A stretch of 7,552 bases of DNA from Eubacterium sp. UBA3720 (GCA_002371335.1 DFHP01000126.1:1-7552), one strand, 5' to 3'; shown: positions 1 through 6,106, numbered from the stretch's first letter. The notes: generated from the sequence alone by a model not told the origin. Numbers and translations are program-made.

Positions 1-10
1 CATCTCCTTT
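1..10 (-). promoter_or_regulatory. Ribosome binding site of a gene leaving the window leftward
   Basis: Read on the minus strand, these bases give AAAGGAGATG, a strong Shine-Dalgarno core. The ATG at 3-1 touches the AGGAG with no spacer, so the real start codon is probably a few bases beyond the window edge. No coding sequence of this gene is visible. The call rests on the motif alone and would mean that the 1-297 region separates two divergent genes. Confidence 0.35.
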
Positions 11-25
11 CAAATTCTATAATTC

Positions 26-276
26 TTCAGGTGATTGTGAAACTCCGTGTGGTCGGGAAATTGTGTAACGATTCAAACGGCTTCCGCGCAAAGAACTTCC
101 ATGTATTCACTCCATCTGCTGATATCATTCGCGAAATCATAAACTCGCTGCGCCGAGGCGATATGATTTCTGCTCATACAGCAGATTCCGTTCATGCAGG
201 AGTTCTAATGCTTGTGCAGATTGTTTGAATCATTCACACAAATTTCCCATCCAGCTGAGTTTCGCAATTACCTGAA
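26..276. repeat. Imperfect palindrome of about 250 bp, MITE-like element
   Basis: The plus strand from 26 inward and the minus strand from 276 inward read almost the same. Both begin TTCAGGT, and both share blocks such as GAAACTC (39-45 on the left arm; 263-257 read on the minus strand), GGGAAA, TTGTGT and GATTCAAAC (70-78; 231-223). The match continues nearly to the centre with ATCTGCTG (114-121; 186-179) and GAAATCATA (133-141; 170-162). I see 18 of 20 matches over the outermost 20 bases, falling to perhaps 70-75% overall with small gaps. The centre is near 151, where CGCC and GGCG flank GA. A whole-length inverted repeat without a transposase fits a non-autonomous element or a long hairpin. 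No clear target-site duplication is visible at the ends. Open frames inside, including the plus-strand GTG frame 31-228, have no ribosome site and are probably by-products. Confidence 0.7.
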
Positions 277-297
277 TAAAAGTACATATAAAAGGGG

Positions 298-327
298 TTG
301 ACGATATACCCGTAGGGGGTATATAAT
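298..327 (+). promoter_or_regulatory. Promoter of the csoR-copA operon
   Basis: A -35 box TTGACG (298-303, one mismatch to consensus) and a perfect -10 box TATAAT (322-327) are separated by 18 bp. Transcription should start near 334, giving a leader of about 18 bases before the csoR ribosome site GGAGGAG (341-347). The near-consensus boxes suggest a strong promoter that depends on repression for control. The repressor site lies inside it. Confidence 0.85.
304..324. promoter_or_regulatory. CsoR-type copper operator
   Basis: Perfect 8-bp arms ATATACCC (304-311) and GGGTATAT (317-324) flank the 5-bp centre GTAGG. The pattern of a C-run and a G-run inside TA-rich flanks matches known CsoR operators, such as that of the Bacillus subtilis copZA promoter. 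The site fills the -35/-10 spacer and overlaps the first three bases of the -10 box, so a bound repressor would block RNA polymerase. The adjacent csoR gene makes autoregulation the natural reading. Confidence 0.8.
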
Positions 328-351
328 CGGCCGTGAAACAGGAGGAGATAA

Positions 352-696
352 ATGATGGATAGTAATGAGTATGGTGAAGAGCTGCAGAAAGGATGCTGCT
401 GCGGATCCGGCACTGATGTTAAAACAAAGGAGCGCACTCCCGAGGAATTCAAGAAACTCACGAATCGTCTGAACCGGATCGAGGGTCAGATCCGCGGAAT
501 CAAGGGAATGCTGGAAAAGGACGCCTACTGTCCTGATATTCTGATACAGGTAGCGGCAGTTAATGCAGCGCTGAATGCGTTCAATAAAGAATTGCTGGCG
601 AGTCATATCAGAAGCTGTGTGGCCAGAGATATCAGAGAAGGCAAAGATGAGACCATTGATGAGCTGGTAGCAACGCTTCAGAAACTGATGCGCTGA
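352..696 (+). CDS. csoR: Copper-sensing transcriptional repressor CsoR
   Basis: A 114-residue member of the CsoR/RcnR family of all-helical metal sensors. These bind DNA as tetramers and release it on binding Cu(I). The core starts near residue 33 with NRLNRIEGQIRGIKGML (38-54), the family signature. The three Cu(I) ligands of CsoR are present as Cys60, His85 and Cys89, with the same spacing as Cys36/His61/Cys65 of the Mycobacterium tuberculosis protein, which supports copper over nickel or formaldehyde sensing. The start follows GGAGGAG at a good distance; the ATG at 355 is an equally possible start. An N-terminal tail of about 30 residues contains three consecutive cysteines (15-17), which are not among the known copper ligands. 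It is the first gene of the unit, 190 bp ahead of copA, and should repress its own promoter. Confidence 0.93.
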   Translation: MMDSNEYGEELQKGCCCGSGTDVKTKERTPEEFKKLTNRLNRIEGQIRGIKGMLEKDAYCPDILIQVAAVNAALNAFNKELLASHIRSCVARDIREGKDETIDELVATLQKLMR

Positions 697-740
697 TATA
701 GTATGACGCGGTAAATAAGGCGCGAAAGGATCCGGCAGCA

Positions 741-770
741 TATCAGCTGTAATACAAAGGACTGCTGATA
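741..770. repeat. Small stem-loop in the csoR-copA gap
   Basis: TATCAGCTGT (741-750) and ACTGCTGATA (761-770) pair at nine of ten positions around a 10-base loop. No T-run follows, so it is not an obvious terminator; it could affect mRNA stability or the csoR to copA ratio. The rest of the 190 bp gap (697-886) shows no gene. The copA ribosome site GAAAGG is at 871-876, ten bases before the start codon. Confidence 0.45.
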
Positions 771-886
771 AAATTTACGTTGACAGCAGGGAAACGAAGA
801 GGCATATGTGCAGATGCGAATAACGTTTCTCCGTCATGGCCCGGGGAGCGGGTCTGATGTGATAATGGCAGAAAGGTCTGGTAAAT

Positions 887-3484
887 ATGAAACAATATAT
901 GGTTACGGGCATGAGCTGTGCTGCATGCAGTGCCCGCGTGGAAAAAGCGGTCTCCGGAGTCGAAGGGGTCACCTCATGTTCGGTCAGTCTCCTTACGAAC
1001 TCTATGGGAGTAGAGGGAACGGCTGCCTCCGAAGATATCATAAGAGCAGTGGAGGAGGCAGGCTACGGCGCTTCTGAGAAAGGTACGGCAGGCAGGGATG
1101 AAGGTATTGCTGCAGGCAGTGCAAAAGCAGCGGACTATTCCGCTGACGAGGAAGCACTGAGGGATCATGAAACGCCTGTCCTGAAAAGACGTCTGATCGC
1201 ATCATTAGGTTTTTTGCTGGTGCTAATGTATTTTTCAATGGGGCATATGATGTTCGGATTCCCGATCCCTTCGTTTTTTGAAGGAAATCATGTGGCCATG
1301 GGACTGCTGCAGATGCTTCTGGCTATCATCGTAATGGTGATAAATCAGAAATTTTTTATTAACGGTTTTAAAGGGCTGATACACCGGGCGCCAAACATGG
1401 ATACGCTGGTAGCGCTTGGATCGTCAGCATCTTTCCTGTGGAGCACTTATGCGCTTTTTGCGATGACTGACGCGCAGGTAAGAGGAGATATGGAAGCAGT
1501 CATGTCTTACATGCATGAATTCTATTTCGAATCCGCGGCAATGATCCTTGCCCTGATCACAGTTGGAAAAATGCTGGAAGCCCGCTCAAAGGGAAAAACA
1601 ACGGACGCTCTTAGGGGTCTCATGAAACTGGCGCCTAAAAATGCCACCGTTATACGAGACGGGTCAGAGCAGGTGATACCGGCGTCTCAGGTGAAAAAAG
1701 GAGACGTATTTGTAGTAAAACCCGGCGAAAAGATTCCTGTGGACGGCATTGTTCTGGACGGCACCGGCGCTGTGGATGAATCTGCCCTGACAGGCGAAAG
1801 CATTCCTGTCGACAAGGAAAAAGGGGATGAGGTCTCGGCGGCCACTATCAACCAGGCTGGTTTTCTGACATGTAAAGCCTCCAGAGTCGGTGAGGATACT
1901 ACTCTTTCGCAGATCATAAAGATGGTAAGTGATGCCGCTGCTACAAAGGCTCCCATCGCAAAGATTGCCGATCGTGTATCGGGCATATTTGTTCCGACGG
2001 TTATCAGCATCGCTGTCATTACGATCCTGGTATGGCTGATTCTTGGCCGGGACGCCGGTTTTGCCCTGGCGCGGGGCATTTCAGTTCTGGTTATCAGCTG
2101 TCCGTGCGCCCTTGGTCTGGCTACGCCGGTAGCCATTATGGTGGGTAATGGTCTGGGAGCCAGAAACGGTATTCTGTTTAAAAACGCAGTATCTTTGGAG
2201 AATGCAGGCAAAGTGCAGATTGTCGCGCTGGACAAGACGGGAACCATCACTAAAGGTGAGCCGGCAGTTACTGATATCCTGCCGGAGAGCGGCGTATCCT
2301 TTGAAGAATTGCTGAATTACGCCTATGCTATGGAAAAACGAAGTGAGCACCCGCTGGCCAAAGCTATCGTGAGAGCAGTAGAAGAAGGAGAACAGAAAAC
2401 AGGCGGCACCTTCAGGGAAGAAGGACCGGCGGTCTCTGATTTTAAGGCTCTTCCGGGAAACGGAATAGAAGCTGTCTGCGAAGGAGAAAAGATCTTTGGC
2501 GGTAACCAGGCGTTTATCAGCAGACAGCTGACATTGACAGAAGAGGCAAAGAATAAGGCAGCCGACCTGGCAGAGGAAGGAAAAACTCCGATGTATTTTG
2601 CCAGAGGAGAAAAGCTGCTCGGTGTGATCGCAGTGGCGGATGTTATTAAAGAAGACAGCAGAAAAGCGATCAGAGAGATGAATGACATGGGGCTTGAAGT
2701 CGTAATGCTTACGGGAGATAATGAAGTGACAGCCGGAGCTATCGGAAAACAGGCCGGAGTAGAGCATGTTATCGCGGAGGTCCTGCCTGACGGCAAGGAA
2801 GCAGTAATCCGCGAGCTGAAGAAGGCGGGCAGGGTCGCCATGGTAGGCGACGGCATAAATGATGCGCCGGCACTGACCAGTGCGGACACAGGCATTGCCA
2901 TCGGAGCCGGTACAGACGTAGCAATCGATGCGGCAGATGTGGTGCTGATGAACAGTACCCTCGAGGATGTGCCTGCGGCGATCCGTCTCAGCCGGGGAAC
3001 GCTGAAAAACATCTATGAGAATCTCTTCTGGGCGTTTTTCTATAATATTATCGGTATTCCGCTGGCGGCAGGCGTGTTTATATCCGTACTGGGCTGGAAG
3101 ATGAATCCTATGTTCGGAGCGGCGGCAATGAGCCTTTCCAGCTTCTGTGTCGTATCCAACGCATTGCGTCTGAACGGGTTAAAGATACGAAGCGGAAAAC
3201 ATGACAGGAAAAAATCCCTGCCGGAAGAATTCAATTTTGAAGAAATAAAAAGAAATATAAAGGAGAATCAGAACATGAAAAAAACAATGAAAATCGAAGG
3301 AATGATGTGCCAGCACTGTGAGAAACGGGTAAAGAAAGCGCTCGAGGCACTGCCGGAAGTGGATAACGCGGTGGTCAGCCACGAAGAAGGAACCGCGATC
3401 CTGACATTGAATGCAGCAGTAGTTGATGATGTGCTGAAAAAAGCTGTGGAAGATGAAGACTACAGCGTGACAGAAATCGCATAA
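887..3484 (+). CDS. copA: Cu(I)-exporting P1B-type ATPase CopA with a C-terminal CopZ-like domain
   Basis: An 865-residue membrane pump that uses ATP to export Cu(I). In order: an N-terminal heavy-metal domain with GMSCAAC (Cys11, Cys14); a variable linker (about 62-100); membrane helices near 101-119, 136-153, 171-192 and 212-232; the actuator loop with TGE (302-304); a helix pair around 368-415 with the CPC copper site (405-407); the phosphorylated Asp449 in DKTGT; the His488-Pro489 pair; the GDGIND hinge (654-659); and two last helices with Tyr719-Asn720 and MSLSS (748-752). CPC plus YN plus MxxxS marks the Cu(I)/Ag(I) subgroup. A second heavy-metal domain with GMMCQHC (Cys808, Cys811) occupies 797-865, making the protein longer than the usual 740-830 residues. 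It follows csoR and is probably co-transcribed from the copper-controlled promoter. The start at 887 has a moderate ribosome site. Substrate direction is inferred from the family. Confidence 0.95.
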   Translation: MKQYMVTGMSCAACSARVEKAVSGVEGVTSCSVSLLTNSMGVEGTAASEDIIRAVEEAGYGASEKGTAGRDEGIAAGSAKAADYSADEEALRDHETPVLKRRLIASLGFLLVLMYFSMGHMMFGFPIPSFFEGNHVAMGLLQMLLAIIVMVINQKFFINGFKGLIHRAPNMDTLVALGSSASFLWSTYALFAMTDAQVRGDMEAVMSYMHEFYFESAAMILALITVGKMLEARSKGKTTDALRGLMKLAPKNATVIRDGSEQVIPASQVKKGDVFVVKPGEKIPVDGIVLDGTGAVDESALTGESIPVDKEKGDEVSAATINQAGFLTCKASRVGEDTTLSQIIKMVSDAAATKAPIAKIADRVSGIFVPTVISIAVITILVWLILGRDAGFALARGISVLVISCPCALGLATPVAIMVGNGLGARNGILFKNAVSLENAGKVQIVALDKTGTITKGEPAVTDILPESGVSFEELLNYAYAMEKRSEHPLAKAIVRAVEEGEQKTGGTFREEGPAVSDFKALPGNGIEAVCEGEKIFGGNQAFISRQLTLTEEAKNKAADLAEEGKTPMYFARGEKLLGVIAVADVIKEDSRKAIREMNDMGLEVVMLTGDNEVTAGAIGKQAGVEHVIAEVLPDGKEAVIRELKKAGRVAMVGDGINDAPALTSADTGIAIGAGTDVAIDAADVVLMNSTLEDVPAAIRLSRGTLKNIYENLFWAFFYNIIGIPLAAGVFISVLGWKMNPMFGAAAMSLSSFCVVSNALRLNGLKIRSGKHDRKKSLPEEFNFEEIKRNIKENQNMKKTMKIEGMMCQHCEKRVKKALEALPEVDNAVVSHEEGTAILTLNAAVVDDVLKKAVEDEDYSVTEIA
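3275..3484 (+). CDS. Possible free CopZ-like copper chaperone from an internal start in copA
   Basis: Within copA and in the same frame, a strong ribosome site AAAGGAG (3259-3265) stands nine bases before an ATG at 3275. Translation from there gives 69 residues, the size of stand-alone CopZ, beginning MKKTMKIEGMMCQHC and covering exactly one heavy-metal domain (Cys12, Cys15 in this numbering). The preceding linker (about 3227-3274) is A-rich and Lys/Glu/Asn-rich, like an intergenic spacer read through after loss of a stop codon. CopZ proteins carry Cu(I) to CsoR and CopA. Escherichia coli copA makes a free chaperone from its first metal domain by frameshifting, so one gene giving both pump and chaperone has a precedent. 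Internal initiation here is an inference; the site could be a relic that is no longer used. Confidence 0.5.
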   Translation: MKKTMKIEGMMCQHCEKRVKKALEALPEVDNAVVSHEEGTAILTLNAAVVDDVLKKAVEDEDYSVTEIA

Positions 3485-3492
3485 GGATTCTT

Positions 3493-3521
3493 TCACAGGA
3501 AATAATCGAAATTTTCTGTGA
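3493..3521 (+). repeat. Stem-loop just after the copA stop codon
   Basis: TCACAGGAAAT (3493-3503) and ATTTTCTGTGA (3511-3521) form an 11-bp stem with one G-U pair and a 7-base loop AATCGAA. It starts 8 bases after the copA stop and sits three bases before the stronger hairpin at 3525. It has no T-run of its own and may protect the 3' end of the message. Confidence 0.5.
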
Positions 3522-3524
3522 CAC

Positions 3525-3566
3525 AAACAGACAGGACCCCCGCCAAGGCAGAGGTCCTGTTTGTTT
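3525..3566 (+). terminator. Terminator-like hairpin of the csoR-copA operon
   Basis: AAACAGACAGGACC (3525-3538) pairs along all 14 positions with GGTCCTGTTTGTTT (3553-3566), with one G-U wobble and a 14-base loop. The 3' arm ends in a T-rich TTTGTTT, so the uridine stretch is part of the stem rather than behind it. The position, 40 bases after the copA stop, fits a rho-independent terminator. Confidence 0.7.
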
Positions 3567-3577
3567 AAGATTTAGAT

Positions 3578-3624
3578 GAAAGATACAATCCGGGACGAAA
3601 TAATATTTTATTTCATTGTCTTTC
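3578..3624. repeat. AT-rich nested hairpin in the copA-dmlA gap
   Basis: GAAATAA (3597-3603) and TTATTTC (3608-3614) form a perfect 7-bp stem with loop TATT. Outside it, GAAAGATACAAT (3578-3589) can pair with ATTGTCTTTC (3615-3624) with a 2-base bulge. Its function is unknown; it lies in non-coding sequence between two terminator-like hairpins. Confidence 0.35.
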
Positions 3625-3696
3625 ACCAACAGGAGAAGCTGGCAAAAAGACTCCTCCGTGTTAACGAAAACCCTGTATAGGGGATTTCACTATCAT

Positions 3697-3742
3697 AACA
3701 GCCAAAACCTTCAGCATTATAAAAAATGCGGCTTTGGCTGTT
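3697..3742. terminator. Terminator-like hairpin between convergent copA and dmlA
   Basis: AACAGCCAAAACC (3697-3709) pairs with GGCTTTGGCTGTT (3730-3742): ten perfect base pairs, one mismatch, then two more, with an inner GCATT/AATGC stem. On the plus strand it is followed by TCTTATTATAG, moderately T-rich. On the minus strand it begins 35 bases past the dehydrogenase stop codon, followed by the weaker TATGATAG. It probably ends dmlA transcription and backs up the copA terminator. The remaining sequence of 3485-3777 contains no gene that I can support. Confidence 0.6.
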
Positions 3743-3777
3743 TCTTATTATAGCGTGTTTTGAATACAAAAACAATA

Positions 3778-4848
3778 TCAGATCGTTTTCAGGATCTCAC
3801 AGATGCGGTCGCCGCACTGGGATGTGGTGGCGGATCCGCCCTGATCAGGAGTAAGATATTCTTTCTCGTGGAGGATCTTTTCTATGGAGCGGATGACTGC
3901 AGCTCCCCAGTCTTCGTATCCGAAGAAATCAAGAAGCTGTGAGGCAGACCATACGGATGCCAGAGGATTGGAGATCTGTTTTCCGGCAATGTCCGGAGCA
4001 GAACCATGGATCGGCTCGAACATAGACGGGAATTTCTTTTCAGGATTCAGGTTTGCGCCTGCGGCAAGTCCCATACCGCCTGCTATAGCGGCGCCAAGAT
4101 CGGTCAGAATATCGCCGAAAAGGTTACTTGTTACACAGATCTGGAAACGTTTCGGATTCTTTATCATGTTCATGGCTGCGGCGTCGACCAGAAGTGATGA
4201 CGTCTGAACTTCGGGATATTCTTTGGATACATCATTAAATACACGATCCCAAAGTACCATTGAGTAGTTAAGCGCGTTACCTTTACTTATACTTGTAAGA
4301 GTTTTTCCCTCTTTTTTAGCCAGCTCAAAAGCGTAACGGATAATACGCTCGCAGCCCATGCGGGAGAAAACGCCATCCTGAATAACAACTTCACGATCGG
4401 TATTCGGGTAGAGCCATGCGCCCTGTCCGCTGTATTCACCCTCGCTGTTCTCACGGATAAATACCATATCTACATCTTCAGGCTTTATTCCTTCCAATGG
4501 GCACGGAGCACCCTCAAGAAGCTTAACAGGTCTCAGGTTTACATACTGATCAAAGTCATGACGGATACGAAGCAGCAGATCACGAAGGGAAATATGATCA
4601 GGAACGCCCGGGTATCCTACTGCGCCCAAAAGAATAGCGTCGTATTTGCTGAGGATCTCGATACCGTTTTCAGGCATCATCTCTTTATGTTCCAGATAAT
4701 ATTCGCATCCCCATGGAAATGTTGTAAACTCGAAAGAAAAACTACCATCTCTTTCTGCAATTACATTCAGGACCTTCACACATTCAGCCATAACTTCAGG
4801 TCCGATTCCATCTCCGGGAATGACAGCGATCTTATAATTTTTACTCAT
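3778..4848 (-). CDS. dmlA: Tartrate/D-malate dehydrogenase (decarboxylating), NAD-dependent
   Basis: A 356-residue member of the beta-decarboxylating dehydrogenase family (isopropylmalate/isocitrate dehydrogenase fold), with the expected full length. The N-terminus has IAVIPGDGIGPEV (7-19). The segment VPDHISLRDLL (82-92) followed by FDQYVNLRPVKLL (99-111) is characteristic of the TtuC/DmlA branch rather than LeuB. Catalytic and binding residues visible are Arg94, Arg96, Arg106, REN (132-134), Tyr139, Lys189 in SKGNALNY, and the metal-binding Asp222, Asp246 and Asp250. The cofactor loop is HGSAPDIAGK (281-290). Likely reactions are oxidation of tartrate to oxaloglycolate or of D-malate to pyruvate plus CO2, in the cytoplasm with Mn or Mg; which substrate is preferred cannot be read from sequence. 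The start has GAGGAG (4857-4862) eight bases upstream. It is divergent from a LysR-type gene, the same layout as dmlA-dmlR in Escherichia coli. Confidence 0.88.
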   Translation of the reverse strand: MSKNYKIAVIPGDGIGPEVMAECVKVLNVIAERDGSFSFEFTTFPWGCEYYLEHKEMMPENGIEILSKYDAILLGAVGYPGVPDHISLRDLLLRIRHDFDQYVNLRPVKLLEGAPCPLEGIKPEDVDMVFIRENSEGEYSGQGAWLYPNTDREVVIQDGVFSRMGCERIIRYAFELAKKEGKTLTSISKGNALNYSMVLWDRVFNDVSKEYPEVQTSSLLVDAAAMNMIKNPKRFQICVTSNLFGDILTDLGAAIAGGMGLAAGANLNPEKKFPSMFEPIHGSAPDIAGKQISNPLASVWSASQLLDFFGYEDWGAAVIRSIEKILHEKEYLTPDQGGSATTSQCGDRICEILKTI

Positions 4849-4975
4849 GTTACGCTCTCCTCTTCTTTACTTAAAACCAACCCATGACATCATCTGCGAC
4901 ACAGTAAAAATGCTAGTTTTTATATAGTCTACAATTATTTACTTGCTTTTCACCGGTCGTATGTCTTATGCTTAT

Positions 4976-5004
4976 ATTATAGTGTAAAATTTATATCCTG
5001 TAAA
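4976..5004 (-). promoter_or_regulatory. Promoter of the dehydrogenase gene
   Basis: Read on the minus strand, TTTACA (5004-4999, five of six consensus bases) and a perfect TATAAT (4981-4976) are spaced by 17 bp. Transcription would begin near 4969, about 120 bases before the dmlA start codon. It is the best promoter in the divergent region. Confidence 0.7.
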
Positions 5005-5022
5005 ATACAACTAACTTATTTA

Positions 5023-5041
5023 ATATAAATATTATTTATAT
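5023..5041. repeat. 19-bp perfect palindrome
   Basis: ATATAAATA (5023-5031) and TATTTATAT (5033-5041) are perfect inverted copies around one central T. The site is made only of A and T and lies about 20 bp upstream of the -35 box of the minus-strand promoter. It could be an activator or repressor site; in such AT-rich DNA chance symmetry is also possible. Confidence 0.4.
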
Positions 5042-5058
5042 GATAAGGACAAATGAGA

Positions 5059-5105
5059 ATAATCAATCCTGAAAAAATAGAATTTGATTATCTGCAAGGT
5101 ATAAT
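5059..5105. promoter_or_regulatory. Candidate LysR-type binding region
   Basis: ATAATCAA (5059-5066) and TTGATTAT (5084-5091) are perfect 8-bp inverted arms 17 bp apart. The second arm overlaps another symmetry, ATTAT (5087-5091) and ATAAT (5101-5105), separated by 9 bp, with a T-N11-A core at 5091/5103 of the kind LysR-type regulators bind. The region ends 55 bp before the regulator's start and covers the candidate -10 box at 5100-5105, so it would suit autoregulation. Assignment is by pattern only. Confidence 0.35.
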
Positions 5106-5160
5106 TTGAAGCAAGTTGTGTGTGCTAGACGTGAATTAACAGGCAAATGGAGGAAAGCAT

Positions 5161-6045
5161 ATGACACTGAATCAATTGAATTATTTTATGACAGTATGCA
5201 AGTATAAGAGTTTTACTATGGCATCAGAGCAGATGCACGTATCCCAGCCGGCGATCTCGGTGGCGATAAGGGAACTGGAAAACGAATGCGGAGTGGTTCT
5301 TTTTGAACGGCATAGAAAAAACATAGAGATCACGGAAGCCGGACGACTTTTCCTGACAGGAGTGCAGAAGCTGATGCAGCAATACAGTGAGCTTGAGATA
5401 CTGCAGCAGGGGCTCGTAAAAAAACGAAATTATATAAAGATCGGCATGGCTGCCATGGGAGGAAATATAGTATATCCAAGGCTGTGCCGTGAGTTTAACG
5501 GAGAATTTCCGGAATTTGAACTGAAGACGCAGGAGGCGTCTAACTCCGACCTGTATGAAAAGCTGGACAACGGTGAGATCGATCTGGCTATATGCGCCAC
5601 CAGAAATCTGCCGGATCCCGGCGTATACAATTATGTGGTGCTTACACACAGCCGTCTGATGCTGTGCGTAAATGAAAAACATCGTCTGGCCGAGCAGGAG
5701 AAGATCAACCTTTATCAGCTGCAGGATGAGAAGCTGGTGATGCTGGAGGAGCATTATAATCAGACGCGGTATATTAAAAAGCTGTTTCAGGAGTATAATA
5801 TAAACGTAAAATTCGTACATTATACTAGCCAGACATTTTCTATCATATCTTTTGTACATGAAAATGCGGCGTGTGGTTTTTTGTCTGAAGAACTTGCGAA
5901 GGTCGATCCCGTGATCGTACCGCTGACAGTAGATGAAATTGCGCCGATACCGATCACACTGGTATGGAGAAAAGACGCGTTCCGTTACAGCTCAGTGGAC
6001 AGTTTTATACAGTTGGCCAGAAGGATCGCGTCCGAAAACAGTTGA
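5161..6045 (+). CDS. LysR-type transcriptional regulator, probable regulator of dmlA
   Basis: A 294-residue LysR-type regulator of normal length. Residues 1-60 form the winged helix-turn-helix, with the signature FTMASEQMHVSQPAISVAIRELE (split here as 18-30 and 31-40) and the following VVLFERHRKNIEITEAG segment (45-61). A linker helix spans about 62-88, and residues 91-294 form the two-lobed effector-binding domain, starting YIKIGMAAMGG. The start is supported by GGAGG (5149-5153), seven bases before the ATG. It is transcribed away from the dehydrogenase gene across a shared 312 bp region, the classic arrangement in which such a regulator controls its divergent neighbour and itself. The effector is likely the dehydrogenase substrate (D-malate, tartrate or a relative), which is inference. 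It could also act on distant genes. Confidence 0.9.
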   Translation: MTLNQLNYFMTVCKYKSFTMASEQMHVSQPAISVAIRELENECGVVLFERHRKNIEITEAGRLFLTGVQKLMQQYSELEILQQGLVKKRNYIKIGMAAMGGNIVYPRLCREFNGEFPEFELKTQEASNSDLYEKLDNGEIDLAICATRNLPDPGVYNYVVLTHSRLMLCVNEKHRLAEQEKINLYQLQDEKLVMLEEHYNQTRYIKKLFQEYNINVKFVHYTSQTFSIISFVHENAACGFLSEELAKVDPVIVPLTVDEIAPIPITLVWRKDAFRYSSVDSFIQLARRIASENS

Positions 6046-6106
6046 AACCCGCTTGCGGACTTTGTTATATAGGATATCGATATAAGGATCAGAAGAAAAG
6101 AAGTGA

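Larger units (their letters stand above)
4849..5160. other. AT-rich divergent regulatory region between dmlA and the LysR gene
   Basis: This gene-free stretch of 312 bp is strongly AT-rich in its central part. It contains a good minus-strand promoter at 4976-5004, leaving a leader of roughly 120 bases before dmlA, and three symmetric sequences on the LysR side (5023-5041, 5059-5091, 5087-5105). A perfect TATAAT at 5100-5105 is the only -10 candidate for the LysR gene that I see, but it has no convincing -35 box, as is common where an activator helps. The dmlA leader shows no riboswitch that I recognise. Confidence 0.6.

Noticed and set aside
31..228. Plus-strand GTG-initiated open frame of 65 codons
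   Set aside because: It has no ribosome site, resembles no family I know, and lies wholly within the palindromic element.
780..808. Possible second promoter before copA (TTGACA at 780-785)
   Set aside because: The -35 is perfect, but the sequence 17 bp on (CATATG) matches the -10 consensus at only three positions.
808..1077. Open frame overlapping the start of copA in another frame
   Set aside because: Its 3' two thirds lie over the conserved first metal-binding domain of CopA and it has no convincing ribosome site; it is a shadow of copA.
2081..3012. Long minus-strand open frames inside copA
   Set aside because: They are antisense to catalytic motifs of the ATPase (CPC, DKTGT, GDGIND), and their translations show no domain.
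3278..3284. Run of seven A residues that might cause programmed frameshifting in copA
   Set aside because: The run lies after the internal ATG, and a shift there would destroy the second metal domain rather than release it. The internal ribosome site is a simpler route to a free chaperone.
3671..3682. CCCT-GTAT-AGGG as a second copper operator
   Set aside because: The arms are only four bases, the spacing differs from the site at 304-324, and no promoter is nearby.
5224..5859. Minus-strand open frame of 211 codons inside the LysR gene
   Set aside because: It is antisense to a well-supported regulator gene, and its translation shows no recognisable domain.
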